Origin: Caldicellulosiruptor obsidiansis OB47
Lineage (GTDB): Bacteria > Bacillota > Thermoanaerobacteria > Caldicellulosiruptorales > Caldicellulosiruptoraceae
Assembly (NCBI RefSeq): GCF_000145215.1
Contig: NC_014392.1
Span: forward strand, 1,930,001-1,994,000
Direction of reading: 5' to 3'
Length of the DNA: 64,000 nt
Shown: positions 55,043-64,000 of the stretch, piece after piece
How positions within the stretch are numbered: the stretch's first letter is position 1
How the letters are laid out: each line of letters opens with the position of its first letter
The notes under the pieces: model-generated
What the model saw: only the letters and a program-made list of their open reading frames with translations
Told to the model about the DNA's origin: nothing
The model's database searches: none
Translations under genes and position numbers: made by a program

Positions 55043-55783
55043 TTATTTCTTATAAAGTGGCCCAAAATTCTTACAAGCCCTAAAATCAGCACCTTCTAAG
55101 TCTTCTGTTCCGAAGGCACTCCAAGCGCTTGGCCTGAAGATCCTCTCTTCTTCTACATTGTGCATGCACACTGGAATCCTTAACATAGATGCCAATGTGA
55201 TAAACAAATCACCTACATGTCCATACATTATCTCACAGTGATTTGCTCCCCAGTTTTCCATCACAGAGTATACGCTCTTAAACAGTCCCTTGCCAGTTAG
55301 TTTTGGTACAAACCATGTGGTTGGCCATGTCGGTTCTGTCCTTCTGTCAAGTATTTCATGAACATTTGGAGGAAGTTCTACTGTCCAGCCTTCTGCAATC
55401 TGAAGAACAGGTCCCAACCCTTTAACAATATTTAATCTTGAGATTGTAACAGGCATACCACCTCTTGTCACAAACTTTGTGGAAAATCCTCCACCTCTAA
55501 AATAGTCCAGATTAGCATAGCAGAACCTTGTTGCTTCTAAACACTTTCTAACTTCCTCTTGAGTGATTTCCCAGAATGGCTTTATAGCAGGCTTGCCGTC
55601 AATCTCTTGCTGTCCTGTTCCATCAAGAGCTGCTGAACCTGAATTTATAAGATGAATAACCCCATTTTGAGCAAATCCTTCTGGTTTCCATCCAGTTACT
55701 CTATAAATAGCACCTTCGCTCCAATATGTTCGAACATCTGCAAAAATCTGAGCTGTATTTGTAAGCAGATGCCTAAATAACAT
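55043..55783 (-). CDS. fucI: L-fucose isomerase, C-terminal part of a frameshifted gene
   Basis: 246 residues matching the last two fifths of L-fucose isomerase, beginning at an internal Met (family [18 protein letters not shown], [34 protein letters not shown], and the end [13 protein letters not shown]). It carries the second metal ligand Asp (FADVRTYW) and the His of CMHNVEEE. The frame is open up to 55807, where it would join the N-terminal part if one base were added within the A3 run at 55806-55808. There is no ribosome binding site at the internal ATG, so separate translation is unlikely. Confidence 0.88.
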   Translation of the reverse strand: MLFRHLLTNTAQIFADVRTYWSEGAIYRVTGWKPEGFAQNGVIHLINSGSAALDGTGQQEIDGKPAIKPFWEITQEEVRKCLEATRFCYANLDYFRGGGFSTKFVTRGGMPVTISRLNIVKGLGPVLQIAEGWTVELPPNVHEILDRRTEPTWPTTWFVPKLTGKGLFKSVYSVMENWGANHCEIMYGHVGDLFITLASMLRIPVCMHNVEEERIFRPSAWSAFGTEDLEGADFRACKNFGPLYKK

Positions 55784-55794
55784 ACATACACCGT

Positions 55795-56826
55795 TTAAAC
55801 TGTCATTTCAGTAGCAATTATGTAGGGCTGTCTTAATCCATTCCAGTCAAAAGAGGAGTTGAGAATCGTCTCCATGAAATCTCCATTTGGAAAATGATCT
55901 GTCCAATGCCGCTGTCCTTGAAATCCTGCTAAAATTGCATTATGTCCAAGTGCTTCTTCGGGATAACCTAATGCTTCAAGCTTTTTGTTACCAATCATTA
56001 AATCTCTTGTTATCATGGCCATCTTGAAAACAAATTCCCATACCTCATCCTTCTTTTTTCTGTCAACTCTTTTCTCTGGTGGATTGGGGTCTTCTCCTTC
56101 CTTACAATTATTCCTCACCCACTGTATTGCCTTTTCAAATTCTTCTTGGTCGTATATCTTTTCTTCTATCCGCCTTATTATCTCTGACATGTCAACATAC
56201 TCAACTCTCATCCCAAGATAATCCTCAAAAAAGTCAGGGTCAACAATAGAACCTGCAATTCCCATCGATACGCTTCCAATTGAAAGATAGCACTTATTTT
56301 TCATTATAGAAACTGCTAAAGCACTTTTTACAAACTTTAAAATCTTTTCTTGAACATCTTGAGGAATCGAAAAATCATCTTTGTCTTGAACATCCTTGCC
56401 ATAGATTTTAAAGACAGGAAGTCCTTTTTGGTTGTGAGCAGCCGACACTGCAGCAAGATATACAGCACCCAGTCTTTCTGTGCCATTAAATCCCCATACA
56501 GCTTTAGGAATATCCAGTGTCATATCCATTGTTTCAGAACCATAACACCAGCAAGGCGTGACTGTTATAGAAAGGCCAACTCCCTCTTTTTTGAAAAGTT
56601 CATCTGCCATTCTTGCCTCAACAACACCACCAATACACCGAGGAGGGAGTACACACTTTACCCTCTCGCCATTCGGCAAATAAACATTCTTTTCAATAAA
56701 TTCTGCTACCGATTTTGCTAATCTCCATGTCTGCTCTTCTAAAGACTCTCTTACTCCACCATATCTTCCATCTATAGTTGGTCTTATACCCACCTTGGGG
56801 GTAATCTTCAACAAATCTTTTTTCAC
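55795..56826 (-). CDS. fucI: L-fucose isomerase, N-terminal part of a frameshifted gene
   Basis: 343 residues matching the first three fifths of L-fucose isomerase ([85 protein letters not shown]). It reaches the first metal ligand Glu of IIATE, then goes out of frame and stops within three codons (MTV). The enzyme converts L-fucose to L-fuculose; full length is near 590 aa and the two parts add up to that. GTG 56824-56826 is the apparent start, or a TTG four codons later behind AGGTGA. Promoter at 56987-57015. Confidence 0.88.
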   Translation of the reverse strand: MKKDLLKITPKVGIRPTIDGRYGGVRESLEEQTWRLAKSVAEFIEKNVYLPNGERVKCVLPPRCIGGVVEARMADELFKKEGVGLSITVTPCWCYGSETMDMTLDIPKAVWGFNGTERLGAVYLAAVSAAHNQKGLPVFKIYGKDVQDKDDFSIPQDVQEKILKFVKSALAVSIMKNKCYLSIGSVSMGIAGSIVDPDFFEDYLGMRVEYVDMSEIIRRIEEKIYDQEEFEKAIQWVRNNCKEGEDPNPPEKRVDRKKKDEVWEFVFKMAMITRDLMIGNKKLEALGYPEEALGHNAILAGFQGQRHWTDHFPNGDFMETILNSSFDWNGLRQPYIIATEMTV

Positions 56827-56928
56827 CTACAAAAACATTTAATCTTCCATTCGCCATTTTTAATTTTACTCCTTTTCTGCAATTCTGAAGATAAAAAAAC
56901 TACTATATATAAGTGAGAAATAATATTA

Positions 56929-56940
56929 TGAAACGTTTAG
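56929..56940. promoter_or_regulatory. Possible LacI-family operator in the fucI leader
   Basis: TGAAACGTTTAG, a near-palindrome centred on CG, lies about 40-50 bases downstream of the predicted fucI transcription start. It resembles the CG-centred palindrome at the esterase promoter and the LacI-family consensus. Weak evidence on its own. Confidence 0.35.
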
Positions 56941-56986
56941 CTTTTATTTTACAAAAAAAATATATATCAACACTATTTTTGAACTT

Positions 56987-57015
56987 AGTATATACTATTT
57001 TTCACAATTTGTCAA
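56987..57015 (-). promoter_or_regulatory. Promoter of the fucI-GH29 operon
   Basis: TTGACA (57010-57015), 17-base spacer, TATACT (56987-56992) on the minus strand, giving a leader of about 155 bases. Confidence 0.78.
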
Positions 57016-57493
57016 TATAGTGAATCGAATTTCTATCCTTGTAACAATATATATTTTAGTACTTGTTTAATAGCAATATTTTTTAGTAGTCTCAAAAATC
57101 TCATTTTCTTGACAAACGTGAACACCTTTTGATGATTATTTTACTAATTATACAGCGGACTCAATTTTTAACCTCTTGTGTAGGATACTGGAATACAAGC
57201 TAAAGAAAAAGAATAAAAGAAATAAATAGTGACAAGGATAAAGGAGGCAATAAACTTGATAATTTTTTGAAATAGATAAAAAATCAAAAATATTTGGCAA
57301 AGTAAAAACTTAAGTGAGGAACTGGAAAAATATCAAATGTTATGAAAATAAAAATATCAAAAACTTTCTACATATGAAGAAAAGATTAGAGTTTATTGGT
57401 ATTAACAAATGATGTAGTGACAAAAATACACCCATCTATTGTCAGTTCCAGTCCTCACAAAATTCTTAATTTAAATTGACAAAGTCAAGGAAA
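57016..57493. other. Long AT-rich intergenic stretch without a recognisable gene
   Basis: About 480 bases between the fucI promoter and the dehydrogenase stop. No open frame of note. A plus-strand AAAGGAGG near 57240 is followed by fragments with coding-like composition in shifting frames (SEELEKYQML; LSTYEEKIRVYWY), perhaps the remains of a gene, but no family is recognised. Interrupted repeats GTGAGGAACTGG (about 57314) and CCAGTCCTCAC (about 57450) face each other. No terminator hairpin is seen after the dehydrogenase gene. Confidence 0.4.
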
Positions 57494-58534
57494 TTATATG
57501 ACAATCACCGCTTTTATACATTTATCTTTATTTTCTCTTACAAATTCAAAAGCTTGTGCAGCCTCATCCAATTTAAACCTATGAGTTACTAGTTTTTTAA
57601 CTTTTTCTAAATTGCATGACAAAACTTCAATAGCTTTGTTATAAGTATTTGCATATCTAAAAACACCATAAACGTTATACTCGTTATCTACAACAGAATT
57701 TATATTTACTGGAACCTCACTTTCTGCCAATAAACCAATAAGGACTATTCTACCGCCGCGTTTTGTTATTTCAAAGGCTGTTTTATTTGTCTCTTTAGAA
57801 CCTGCAGTTTCAAAAGTTATATCTGGACCAGTATTTCCAGTTGCTTCAAGTATTAATTGCTTATAATTGTTCTCTTTTGCATTTATGACATGAGTTGCTC
57901 CTAATTCCTTTGCTGCCTCCAACCTCAAAGGTTGAACATCTACTGCTATTACTTGACTTGCTCCAAATGCTTTTACTGCTAAAATGGTCAACAAACCTAC
58001 AGGACCTAATCCTAAAATCAATACTTTGTCCCCAACTTTTACGTTTCCCCGCATAGCACCATGAATACCTACTGACAGTGGTTCAACCAAAGTTGCTATG
58101 TCATAATCAACATCATTGGGAACCTTAAACAAATAATCCTCTCTTACAGCTACATATTCACACAGTGCTCCATCAACAGGCGGTGTAGCCAAAAACTTAA
58201 CATCAGGACATAGATTATATCGCCCACTCTTACAATATTCACATTTCCCACAAGTTACCCCAGGTTCGATGACTATTTTATCTCCAACATTAAATTTTTT
58301 TACATTTTTCCCTACGCTGACAACTTCTCCGCTTGCCTCATGACCTAAAATCAATGGTTTTTCTACAACATATCTACCTATTTTCCCATGTTCATAATAA
58401 TGAACATCAGAACCACAAATCCCTACACATTTGACAGCAACTAATACTTCGTCATCCGCAATCACAGGTCTATCCCTTATTTCCATTTTTAAAACTTTTG
58501 GTTTTTCTAATACAATAGCCTTCATCGTTCCCAT
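57494..58534 (-). CDS. Zinc-dependent polyol (sorbitol-type) dehydrogenase
   Basis: Medium-chain dehydrogenase/reductase of 346 aa, sorbitol/xylitol dehydrogenase-like. Catalytic zinc ligands Cys40 (VGICGSDVHYYEHG) and His65-Glu66 (LGHEASGE); structural zinc Cys95, 98, 101, 109; NAD-binding VLILGLGPVGLL followed by VIAVDVQPLRLEAAKELGA, whose Asp favours NAD+. Start at the ATG behind GGGAGG (58532-58534). It is downstream of two esterase-like genes and upstream of fucI on the same strand, so a role in fucose or deoxy-sugar/polyol oxidation is possible but not shown. Confidence 0.9.
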   Translation of the reverse strand: MGTMKAIVLEKPKVLKMEIRDRPVIADDEVLVAVKCVGICGSDVHYYEHGKIGRYVVEKPLILGHEASGEVVSVGKNVKKFNVGDKIVIEPGVTCGKCEYCKSGRYNLCPDVKFLATPPVDGALCEYVAVREDYLFKVPNDVDYDIATLVEPLSVGIHGAMRGNVKVGDKVLILGLGPVGLLTILAVKAFGASQVIAVDVQPLRLEAAKELGATHVINAKENNYKQLILEATGNTGPDITFETAGSKETNKTAFEITKRGGRIVLIGLLAESEVPVNINSVVDNEYNVYGVFRYANTYNKAIEVLSCNLEKVKKLVTHRFKLDEAAQAFEFVRENKDKCIKAVIVI

Positions 58535-58586
58535 AAAAGACACCTCCCTTCTATTATTTTTACTCTCGAGATCTTTTAAAAATTAT

Positions 58587-59753
58587 TTACAAACAACCAT
58601 AAGCAACAGACCTTACTCTTAAATGATAGTATTCCTCCATATTCGGTATCATTTGATGCATGTATACCAAGGAAAAACCTTCACTCGGGTCAATTGAAAC
58701 ATAAGTTCCCAAAGCACCAGTCCATCCAAATTCTCCAATTGAACTGTTGAAATTGCTCTCGTTAATACTCATCAGCGTCCTCACACCTAATCCATATCCG
58801 TATCCAGACAAGTAAATGTTATTCTTGTTAAAATCTAATAACTGAGTACTATTTAATTGATTGGTCCTCATTAAATCTATAGTTTTTCTCCCAATTATCC
58901 TCTTACCTTTATAAACTCCTCCATTAGCTAACATTTGCGAAAATTTGATATAATCTCTGACAGTTGAAAAGAGTCCCCCTCCTCCTGATTCATACACTGC
59001 ATCTCGTTCATGATATTCATCTAATAACCCTTTTGTCCTTTCAAATGTTCCATCCTCTTTTTTTCTGTAACATGCAACCATTCTTTCTTCTATATCACCA
59101 AAATAGCGGTACGCAGTATCATTCATACCTAACGGTTCAAAAATCTCTTCTTTTAGAAATTCGCTCACCTTTTTCCCAGATATAACTTGGATAAGAGCTG
59201 CAACTATATCATGTCCATATCCATATAACCATCTAGTACCCGGTTCAAACTCCTGAGGTACTGACGCCATAGCTTTTGCCTCAGTAACTATGTCATATTT
59301 GCCATACTTCTTGGTCAACTCTTCTCTCACTTTTCTCATTTCAATAGCTGTAGGAGATTCTCTGAAAGGATACGGTAAACCTACTGTCATAGTAAAAGCA
59401 TGTTTTACAAGTACTGGATTTTTGGCTTTTTCTATCTTTAAATCTCCATTATTATCCTTAACATACACATATGTTTCTTTGTATTCAGGAATATACTCAT
59501 AAACTGGGTCACTTAACAAAAACTTACCCCTTTCGTAAAGTATTAAAGCAGCTGTACAAACTATGACTTTGGTCATTGATGCCAATCTAAAAACACTGCC
59601 TTCGTTCATAGGTATTTTTCTTTCCATATCTGCATAACCAAAATATCCTTCCCATAATATCTCTCCATCTTTTGCTACAGCACATGCACAACCCGGTAAT
59701 CCACTTTCAACAAAACTGTTTAACAATCTTGACAAATCATCAAATTTCGCCAT
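58587..59753 (-). CDS. Serine hydrolase of the beta-lactamase/family VIII esterase type
   Basis: 388 aa from the ATG at 59751-59753 behind AAAGGGG. Penicillin-binding-protein-like fold: nucleophile Ser59 and Lys62 in ASMTK, a Tyr motif in WLYGYGHD, and a GGGGLFSTVRDYIKF block. Relatives are carboxylesterases (EstB type), D-aminopeptidases or beta-lactamase-like proteins. No signal peptide, so a cytoplasmic esterase acting on imported, acylated sugars is more likely than antibiotic resistance, and the neighbouring type B carboxylesterase supports that. Substrate inferred. Confidence 0.85.
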   Translation of the reverse strand: MAKFDDLSRLLNSFVESGLPGCACAVAKDGEILWEGYFGYADMERKIPMNEGSVFRLASMTKVIVCTAALILYERGKFLLSDPVYEYIPEYKETYVYVKDNNGDLKIEKAKNPVLVKHAFTMTVGLPYPFRESPTAIEMRKVREELTKKYGKYDIVTEAKAMASVPQEFEPGTRWLYGYGHDIVAALIQVISGKKVSEFLKEEIFEPLGMNDTAYRYFGDIEERMVACYRKKEDGTFERTKGLLDEYHERDAVYESGGGGLFSTVRDYIKFSQMLANGGVYKGKRIIGRKTIDLMRTNQLNSTQLLDFNKNNIYLSGYGYGLGVRTLMSINESNFNSSIGEFGWTGALGTYVSIDPSEGFSLVYMHQMIPNMEEYYHLRVRSVAYGCL

Positions 59754-59801
59754 ATTACTAACACCCCTTTGCATTTATATAAAATTTTTATGGTTTACAA
59801 A

Positions 59802-61316
59802 TTACTCTATATTCAATTTTTTAAAAAGATGATTTACCATAAACTTCATTAGTTTAGTTGGTCTATTAGGATCTTTACAAGGTTTGTCACCAAATAACAT
59901 TATAAATGGTTCCTCTTTAGTATAAGGTCGCCATTCTGGCATGGGAGTACCATCTGCATCTAATCCATTGGGATCTCCTTTTTTAGCAAAATTGGTCCAA
60001 TAATTACACATCTGCCTTGCTAAATCATAATGTTTCCCAACAAATGGTCTCCAACACTTTGCCAATGTCTCAAAAACAAACCATAGTTCAGATGAATGAA
60101 ACGCTCCTGCGTCATCACCTGGAATCTCTGGCTCAAAACAGTAACAATAAATTGTTGCATCCTTAGTTTTTGCATTATGTTCACACCACATTAAATTCCC
60201 AATCTCAAACATATTTATTTTTCCTTTTTCCTTTATCTGAGCAATATCATTCGTTCCTTCAGTACACAGTTTAATATATTCTTCGGCATCTTCACCAAAT
60301 TTTTTATATGCATACTCTTTGAATTCTTCTATTGTGTCAACATTTGGTTTCTCTATAAACTCATTTGCAGTATGGCCCATTATCAAAGGTATCTTATGCC
60401 AATTCCCTTTCATTATGAGCTTTACAGGATCATCAACTATATACACTCCATCTTTTACAAATCCCCATCTATAACCAAATTCTTCAGATTTCTCAAAAAT
60501 TACTCTTGCATCTAAATTTCTTGCTTCATCTAAGTTCTTAACCCCTAAAAACTTGAAAAATTCTTCTCCCATCTTCTCAGCTTCACTTAATGAAGGATAT
60601 CCTTGGTTAAAACGCGGTGCAAAACCACCTCCACTTTGTATAATAGCTTTTTGGAATAACCCTTTGCTAATAGGTGATGTAACATGGGCAGTTACACAGC
60701 CTCCTCCCGCAGATTGCCCAAATATAGTAATATTGTTTGGATCACCTCCAAAAGCTGCAATATTTCGTCTTACCCATTCAATTCCTGCCAGTTGATCTAA
60801 TAATCCAAAATTGGCTTTGGGGCCATCCTTGTTCTCTTCTGAAATCTCAGGATGCGCAAAAAAGCCAAACACATTTAATCGATAATTTACACTTACAAAC
60901 ACAATTCCTCTTCTAGCTATACGTTCACCATCAAATTCCATCTCTGAAGTATAACCAACTTGCAATCCTCCACCGAAAAACCAAATCATCACTGGTAATT
61001 TTTCCTCAGGATGTCTTGCTGGAGTCCATACATTTAAATATAAACAATCTTCACTCATGGGCACATTAGGATCAACATGCCATTCTTTCGTGTAAATATT
61101 ATCAGGGTCTAATCCTGGGGTAGTTTGAATTGAAATGGGTGCAAAAGTATAAGCTTTGTAAACACCTTCCCAATTCTTGCATGGCTGAGGTGGCTTCCAT
61201 CTCAAGTTGCCAACAGGAGGTGCTGCAAAAGGAATTCCTTTGAACACCGTTATCCTTGGGTCAGAAGCTGGAAGCCCTTCTACTATTCCATTTTCTGTAA
61301 TTACCCGTCTTAACAT
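59802..61316 (-). CDS. Type B carboxylesterase
   Basis: Alpha/beta-hydrolase of 504 aa of the carboxylesterase/PnbA family. FKGIPFAAPPVGNLRWKPPQ at the start, SEDCLYLNVWTP, oxyanion hole FFGGGL (113-118), nucleophile Ser202 in FGQSAGGG, and a late FHSSELWFVF that carries the catalytic His. No signal peptide. It opens the minus-strand run esterase-serine hydrolase-dehydrogenase and is controlled by a promoter covered by a palindrome facing the divergent LacI gene. Likely removes acetyl or other acyl groups from imported oligosaccharides. Confidence 0.93.
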   Translation of the reverse strand: MLRRVITENGIVEGLPASDPRITVFKGIPFAAPPVGNLRWKPPQPCKNWEGVYKAYTFAPISIQTTPGLDPDNIYTKEWHVDPNVPMSEDCLYLNVWTPARHPEEKLPVMIWFFGGGLQVGYTSEMEFDGERIARRGIVFVSVNYRLNVFGFFAHPEISEENKDGPKANFGLLDQLAGIEWVRRNIAAFGGDPNNITIFGQSAGGGCVTAHVTSPISKGLFQKAIIQSGGGFAPRFNQGYPSLSEAEKMGEEFFKFLGVKNLDEARNLDARVIFEKSEEFGYRWGFVKDGVYIVDDPVKLIMKGNWHKIPLIMGHTANEFIEKPNVDTIEEFKEYAYKKFGEDAEEYIKLCTEGTNDIAQIKEKGKINMFEIGNLMWCEHNAKTKDATIYCYCFEPEIPGDDAGAFHSSELWFVFETLAKCWRPFVGKHYDLARQMCNYWTNFAKKGDPNGLDADGTPMPEWRPYTKEEPFIMLFGDKPCKDPNRPTKLMKFMVNHLFKKLNIE

Positions 61317-61464
61317 ATGAATACCTCCTATTAATGGTTATTATTTGTTTATCAGTTTATAAATGAATCTGAATCCTAATTTTTTAATAATGTCATCTAT
61401 ATTAAAAAGGTACTTATAGAAAATTTTTACATCAATTATAAACAAACATTTTTCTTGATTACTA

Positions 61465-61493
61465 TTGTAACGTTACAGCAATAAAGCGTCAAT
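61465..61493 (-). promoter_or_regulatory. Promoter of the esterase operon
   Basis: TTGACG (61488-61493), 17-base spacer, TACAAT (61465-61470) on the minus strand, about 150 bases before the esterase start. Confidence 0.78.
61467..61478. promoter_or_regulatory. LacI-type operator palindrome
   Basis: Perfect 12-base palindrome TGTAACGTTACA with a central CG, overlapping the -10 and spacer of the esterase promoter. This is the form of LacI-family operators, and the lacI-type gene starts 225 bases away on the other strand, so repression of the esterase operon is a direct prediction. Confidence 0.72.
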
Positions 61494-61561
61494 TTTTATT
61501 TAAATTTTTGACTACTTACCTTAAGCCTTTGATAAAATTTATACGTCATAAAATAAAATAT

Positions 61562-61590
61562 TTGACACGTTTGAAAATTATTATTATAAT
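61562..61590 (+). promoter_or_regulatory. Consensus promoter of the LacI-type regulator gene
   Basis: TTGACA (61562-61567), 17-base spacer, TATAAT (61585-61590), leader of about 105 bases. Confidence 0.85.
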
Positions 61591-61702
61591 TTAGCTGTAT
61601 CGATTTAGTTTAAATAATATCGCACACATTTTTTTATGATACTTCATATTTCGAAATTATATTTATAGTATTATAACAGTCAGTCGATGGAGGACACATC
61701 TT

Positions 61703-62749
61703 ATGAGCAGCAAGAAAAAAGGTACAATAAAACTAATAGCCGAAAGAACAAATGTTTCACCAATAACAGTATCAATTGTCTTAAATGGTCGGGGAGATGA
61801 AATGCGAATTTCTAAAGAGACACAAGAAAAAATATTAGAAGAAGCAAAAAAATTAGGCTACCAACCTAATGTCTTTGCAAGAAGACTAAAAAAATCTAAC
61901 CAAAGCTCATCTCCTCTGCTAATAGGAATTTTATGGCCAGCTACTTATTTATCTGATTTATTAGTGCGTTTTTTCAATGGTCTTCAGAACTGTATATTAA
62001 ATAAAAAAATGAATATAGAAACAGTGTTCAAACCTTATTATCCATCAAATTTGGCACAATTAAAAGAACTTTTTGTTGAAAACCTATTCAATGGAGTAAT
62101 AGTAGTCGGAACTACTGACAGTGACATTGAATTTTTGGAAAATCTAAATACCGTTATGCCAATTGTAATGTTTAACAGACAGAGCTCTAAATATAGCTGT
62201 ATTTACGTTGACGAATATAGTTTGGGTGAAAAAGTGGCTAAACTGTTTGCTGCAAGAGGTCATAAAAGTGTTGGATTAATTGGACCTTCTTATCTTAACA
62301 GGAATTTTAGTATGAGAAGAGTAGGTTTCCTTGATACATGCACAAAACTCAATTTATCAATCTCAGACAACCACATAATAACTGATGATGAAGTCGACAC
62401 AGAAGCAGGAAGAAATTGTATGAAAAAAATGCTAAGTAATGGCGATTTGCCAACAGCAATTTTCATTCTTTCCTCTACTATGGCATATGGAGTTTATTCT
62501 GTTTTGAAAGAAAATGGATATTCTATCCCAGACGATGTTGAAATTGTAGGATGCAGTGATCTTTTAACATGTGAACTATTAAATCCTAAATTAACAGTAA
62601 TTGATTATTCAATTGAAAGAATGGTATACAAATCTTTAAATTTAATTACCGAAATGATAACAGGAATCTCCAGTGAACCTATCAGTCTTATTGAAGATTC
62701 ATATTTTATCTTTCGAGAAAGTTGTGGGAATTTTCCAAAATTAGATTAA
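61703..62749 (+). CDS. LacI-family transcriptional regulator
   Basis: 348 aa. N-terminal LacI helix-turn-helix (KLIAERTNVSPITVSIVLNG) and hinge (KLGYQPNVFARRL), then a periplasmic-binding-protein-like effector domain (VVVGTTDSDIEFLENL; VAKLFAARGHKSVGLIGPS; FILSSTMAYGVYSVL; IVGCSDLLTCELLNPKLTVID). ATG nine bases after GGAGG. Divergent from the esterase operon, whose promoter carries a matching palindrome, and upstream of a secreted esterase gene. The effector is probably a sugar released from the same glycan. Confidence 0.93.
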   Translation: MSSKKKGTIKLIAERTNVSPITVSIVLNGRGDEMRISKETQEKILEEAKKLGYQPNVFARRLKKSNQSSSPLLIGILWPATYLSDLLVRFFNGLQNCILNKKMNIETVFKPYYPSNLAQLKELFVENLFNGVIVVGTTDSDIEFLENLNTVMPIVMFNRQSSKYSCIYVDEYSLGEKVAKLFAARGHKSVGLIGPSYLNRNFSMRRVGFLDTCTKLNLSISDNHIITDDEVDTEAGRNCMKKMLSNGDLPTAIFILSSTMAYGVYSVLKENGYSIPDDVEIVGCSDLLTCELLNPKLTVIDYSIERMVYKSLNLITEMITGISSEPISLIEDSYFIFRESCGNFPKLD

Positions 62750-62810
62750 TAGGTTTCATAAAAATATTTTACTCATTTGAAAATTAATAAAGTAATTAGC
62801 GAGGAGGTAA

Positions 62811-64000
<1,190 letters not shown>

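Noticed and set aside
55783-55815. Programmed ribosomal frameshift in fucI
   Set aside because: No clear slippery heptamer or downstream stimulator is visible at the site, and other fucose isomerases use one frame, so mutation or sequence error is preferred.

Overview
The window reads as a stretch of chromosome from an AT-rich, thermophilic, plant-polysaccharide-degrading member of the Bacillota, most likely Caldicellulosiruptor or a close relative. This is inferred from protein character and gene content, since no database search was possible. The clues are GH4, GH29 and GH31 glycosidases, Lpl/YtcP-type sugar ABC importers with no ATPase of their own, YesM/YesN-type regulation, SigH, a split transketolase and a CsaB-type cell-wall gene.

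Layout. 1-1.1 kb: a Uma2-family gene lacking a normal start codon and a small companion ORF. 1.1-2.5 kb: a GH4 uronidase/glucosidase-like enzyme. 2.64-3.27 kb: tRNA-Trp(CCA) with its own promoter, followed by a decayed tyrosine recombinase. 3.5-11.2 kb: an oligosaccharide import operon (two binding proteins, two permeases) under a membrane-spanning AraC-type regulator. 11.4-14.6 kb: an FMN glutamate-synthase-like protein and a phenylacetate-CoA-ligase-like adenylating enzyme. 14.7-29.7 kb is mostly housekeeping: argS, DUF1934, murI, ddl, a phosphohexomutase, sigH, the rae1-like yacP, rlmB, thyX, a dnaD/dnaI-like pair on the plus strand, fabZ, an ion-transporter-like permease, mrnC, arginine/lysine decarboxylase and mgtC.

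29.8-41.1 kb is a second sugar locus: an ABC importer, a decayed exported-protein gene with in-frame stops, and an alpha-xylosidase (GH31)-YesM-YesN operon with a further AraC regulator, pointing to xyloglucan-type oligosaccharides. 41.2-52.2 kb holds split transketolase, a YitT protein, a CsaB-TagA fusion, a DUF1540 protein, a ferredoxin-like protein, radA, a GT4 glycosyltransferase, amt-glnK behind a leader hairpin, and rplM-rpsI. 52.3-53.5 kb is a glycerate kinase.

53.5-64 kb is a third carbohydrate locus: alpha-L-fucosidase, an L-fucose isomerase gene broken by one missing base, a polyol-type dehydrogenase, two esterase-like hydrolases, a divergent LacI regulator with a palindromic operator on the esterase promoter, and the start of a secreted ricin-lectin/CE1-type esterase cut by the window edge.

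Together the three sugar loci fit import and intracellular trimming of decorated hemicellulose or pectin fragments (xylose, fucose, uronic acid, acyl groups), each under its own regulator. Several genes are visibly decaying. Start codons given here were often moved inward from the longest open frame to the codon that follows a good ribosome binding site; each entry says so.
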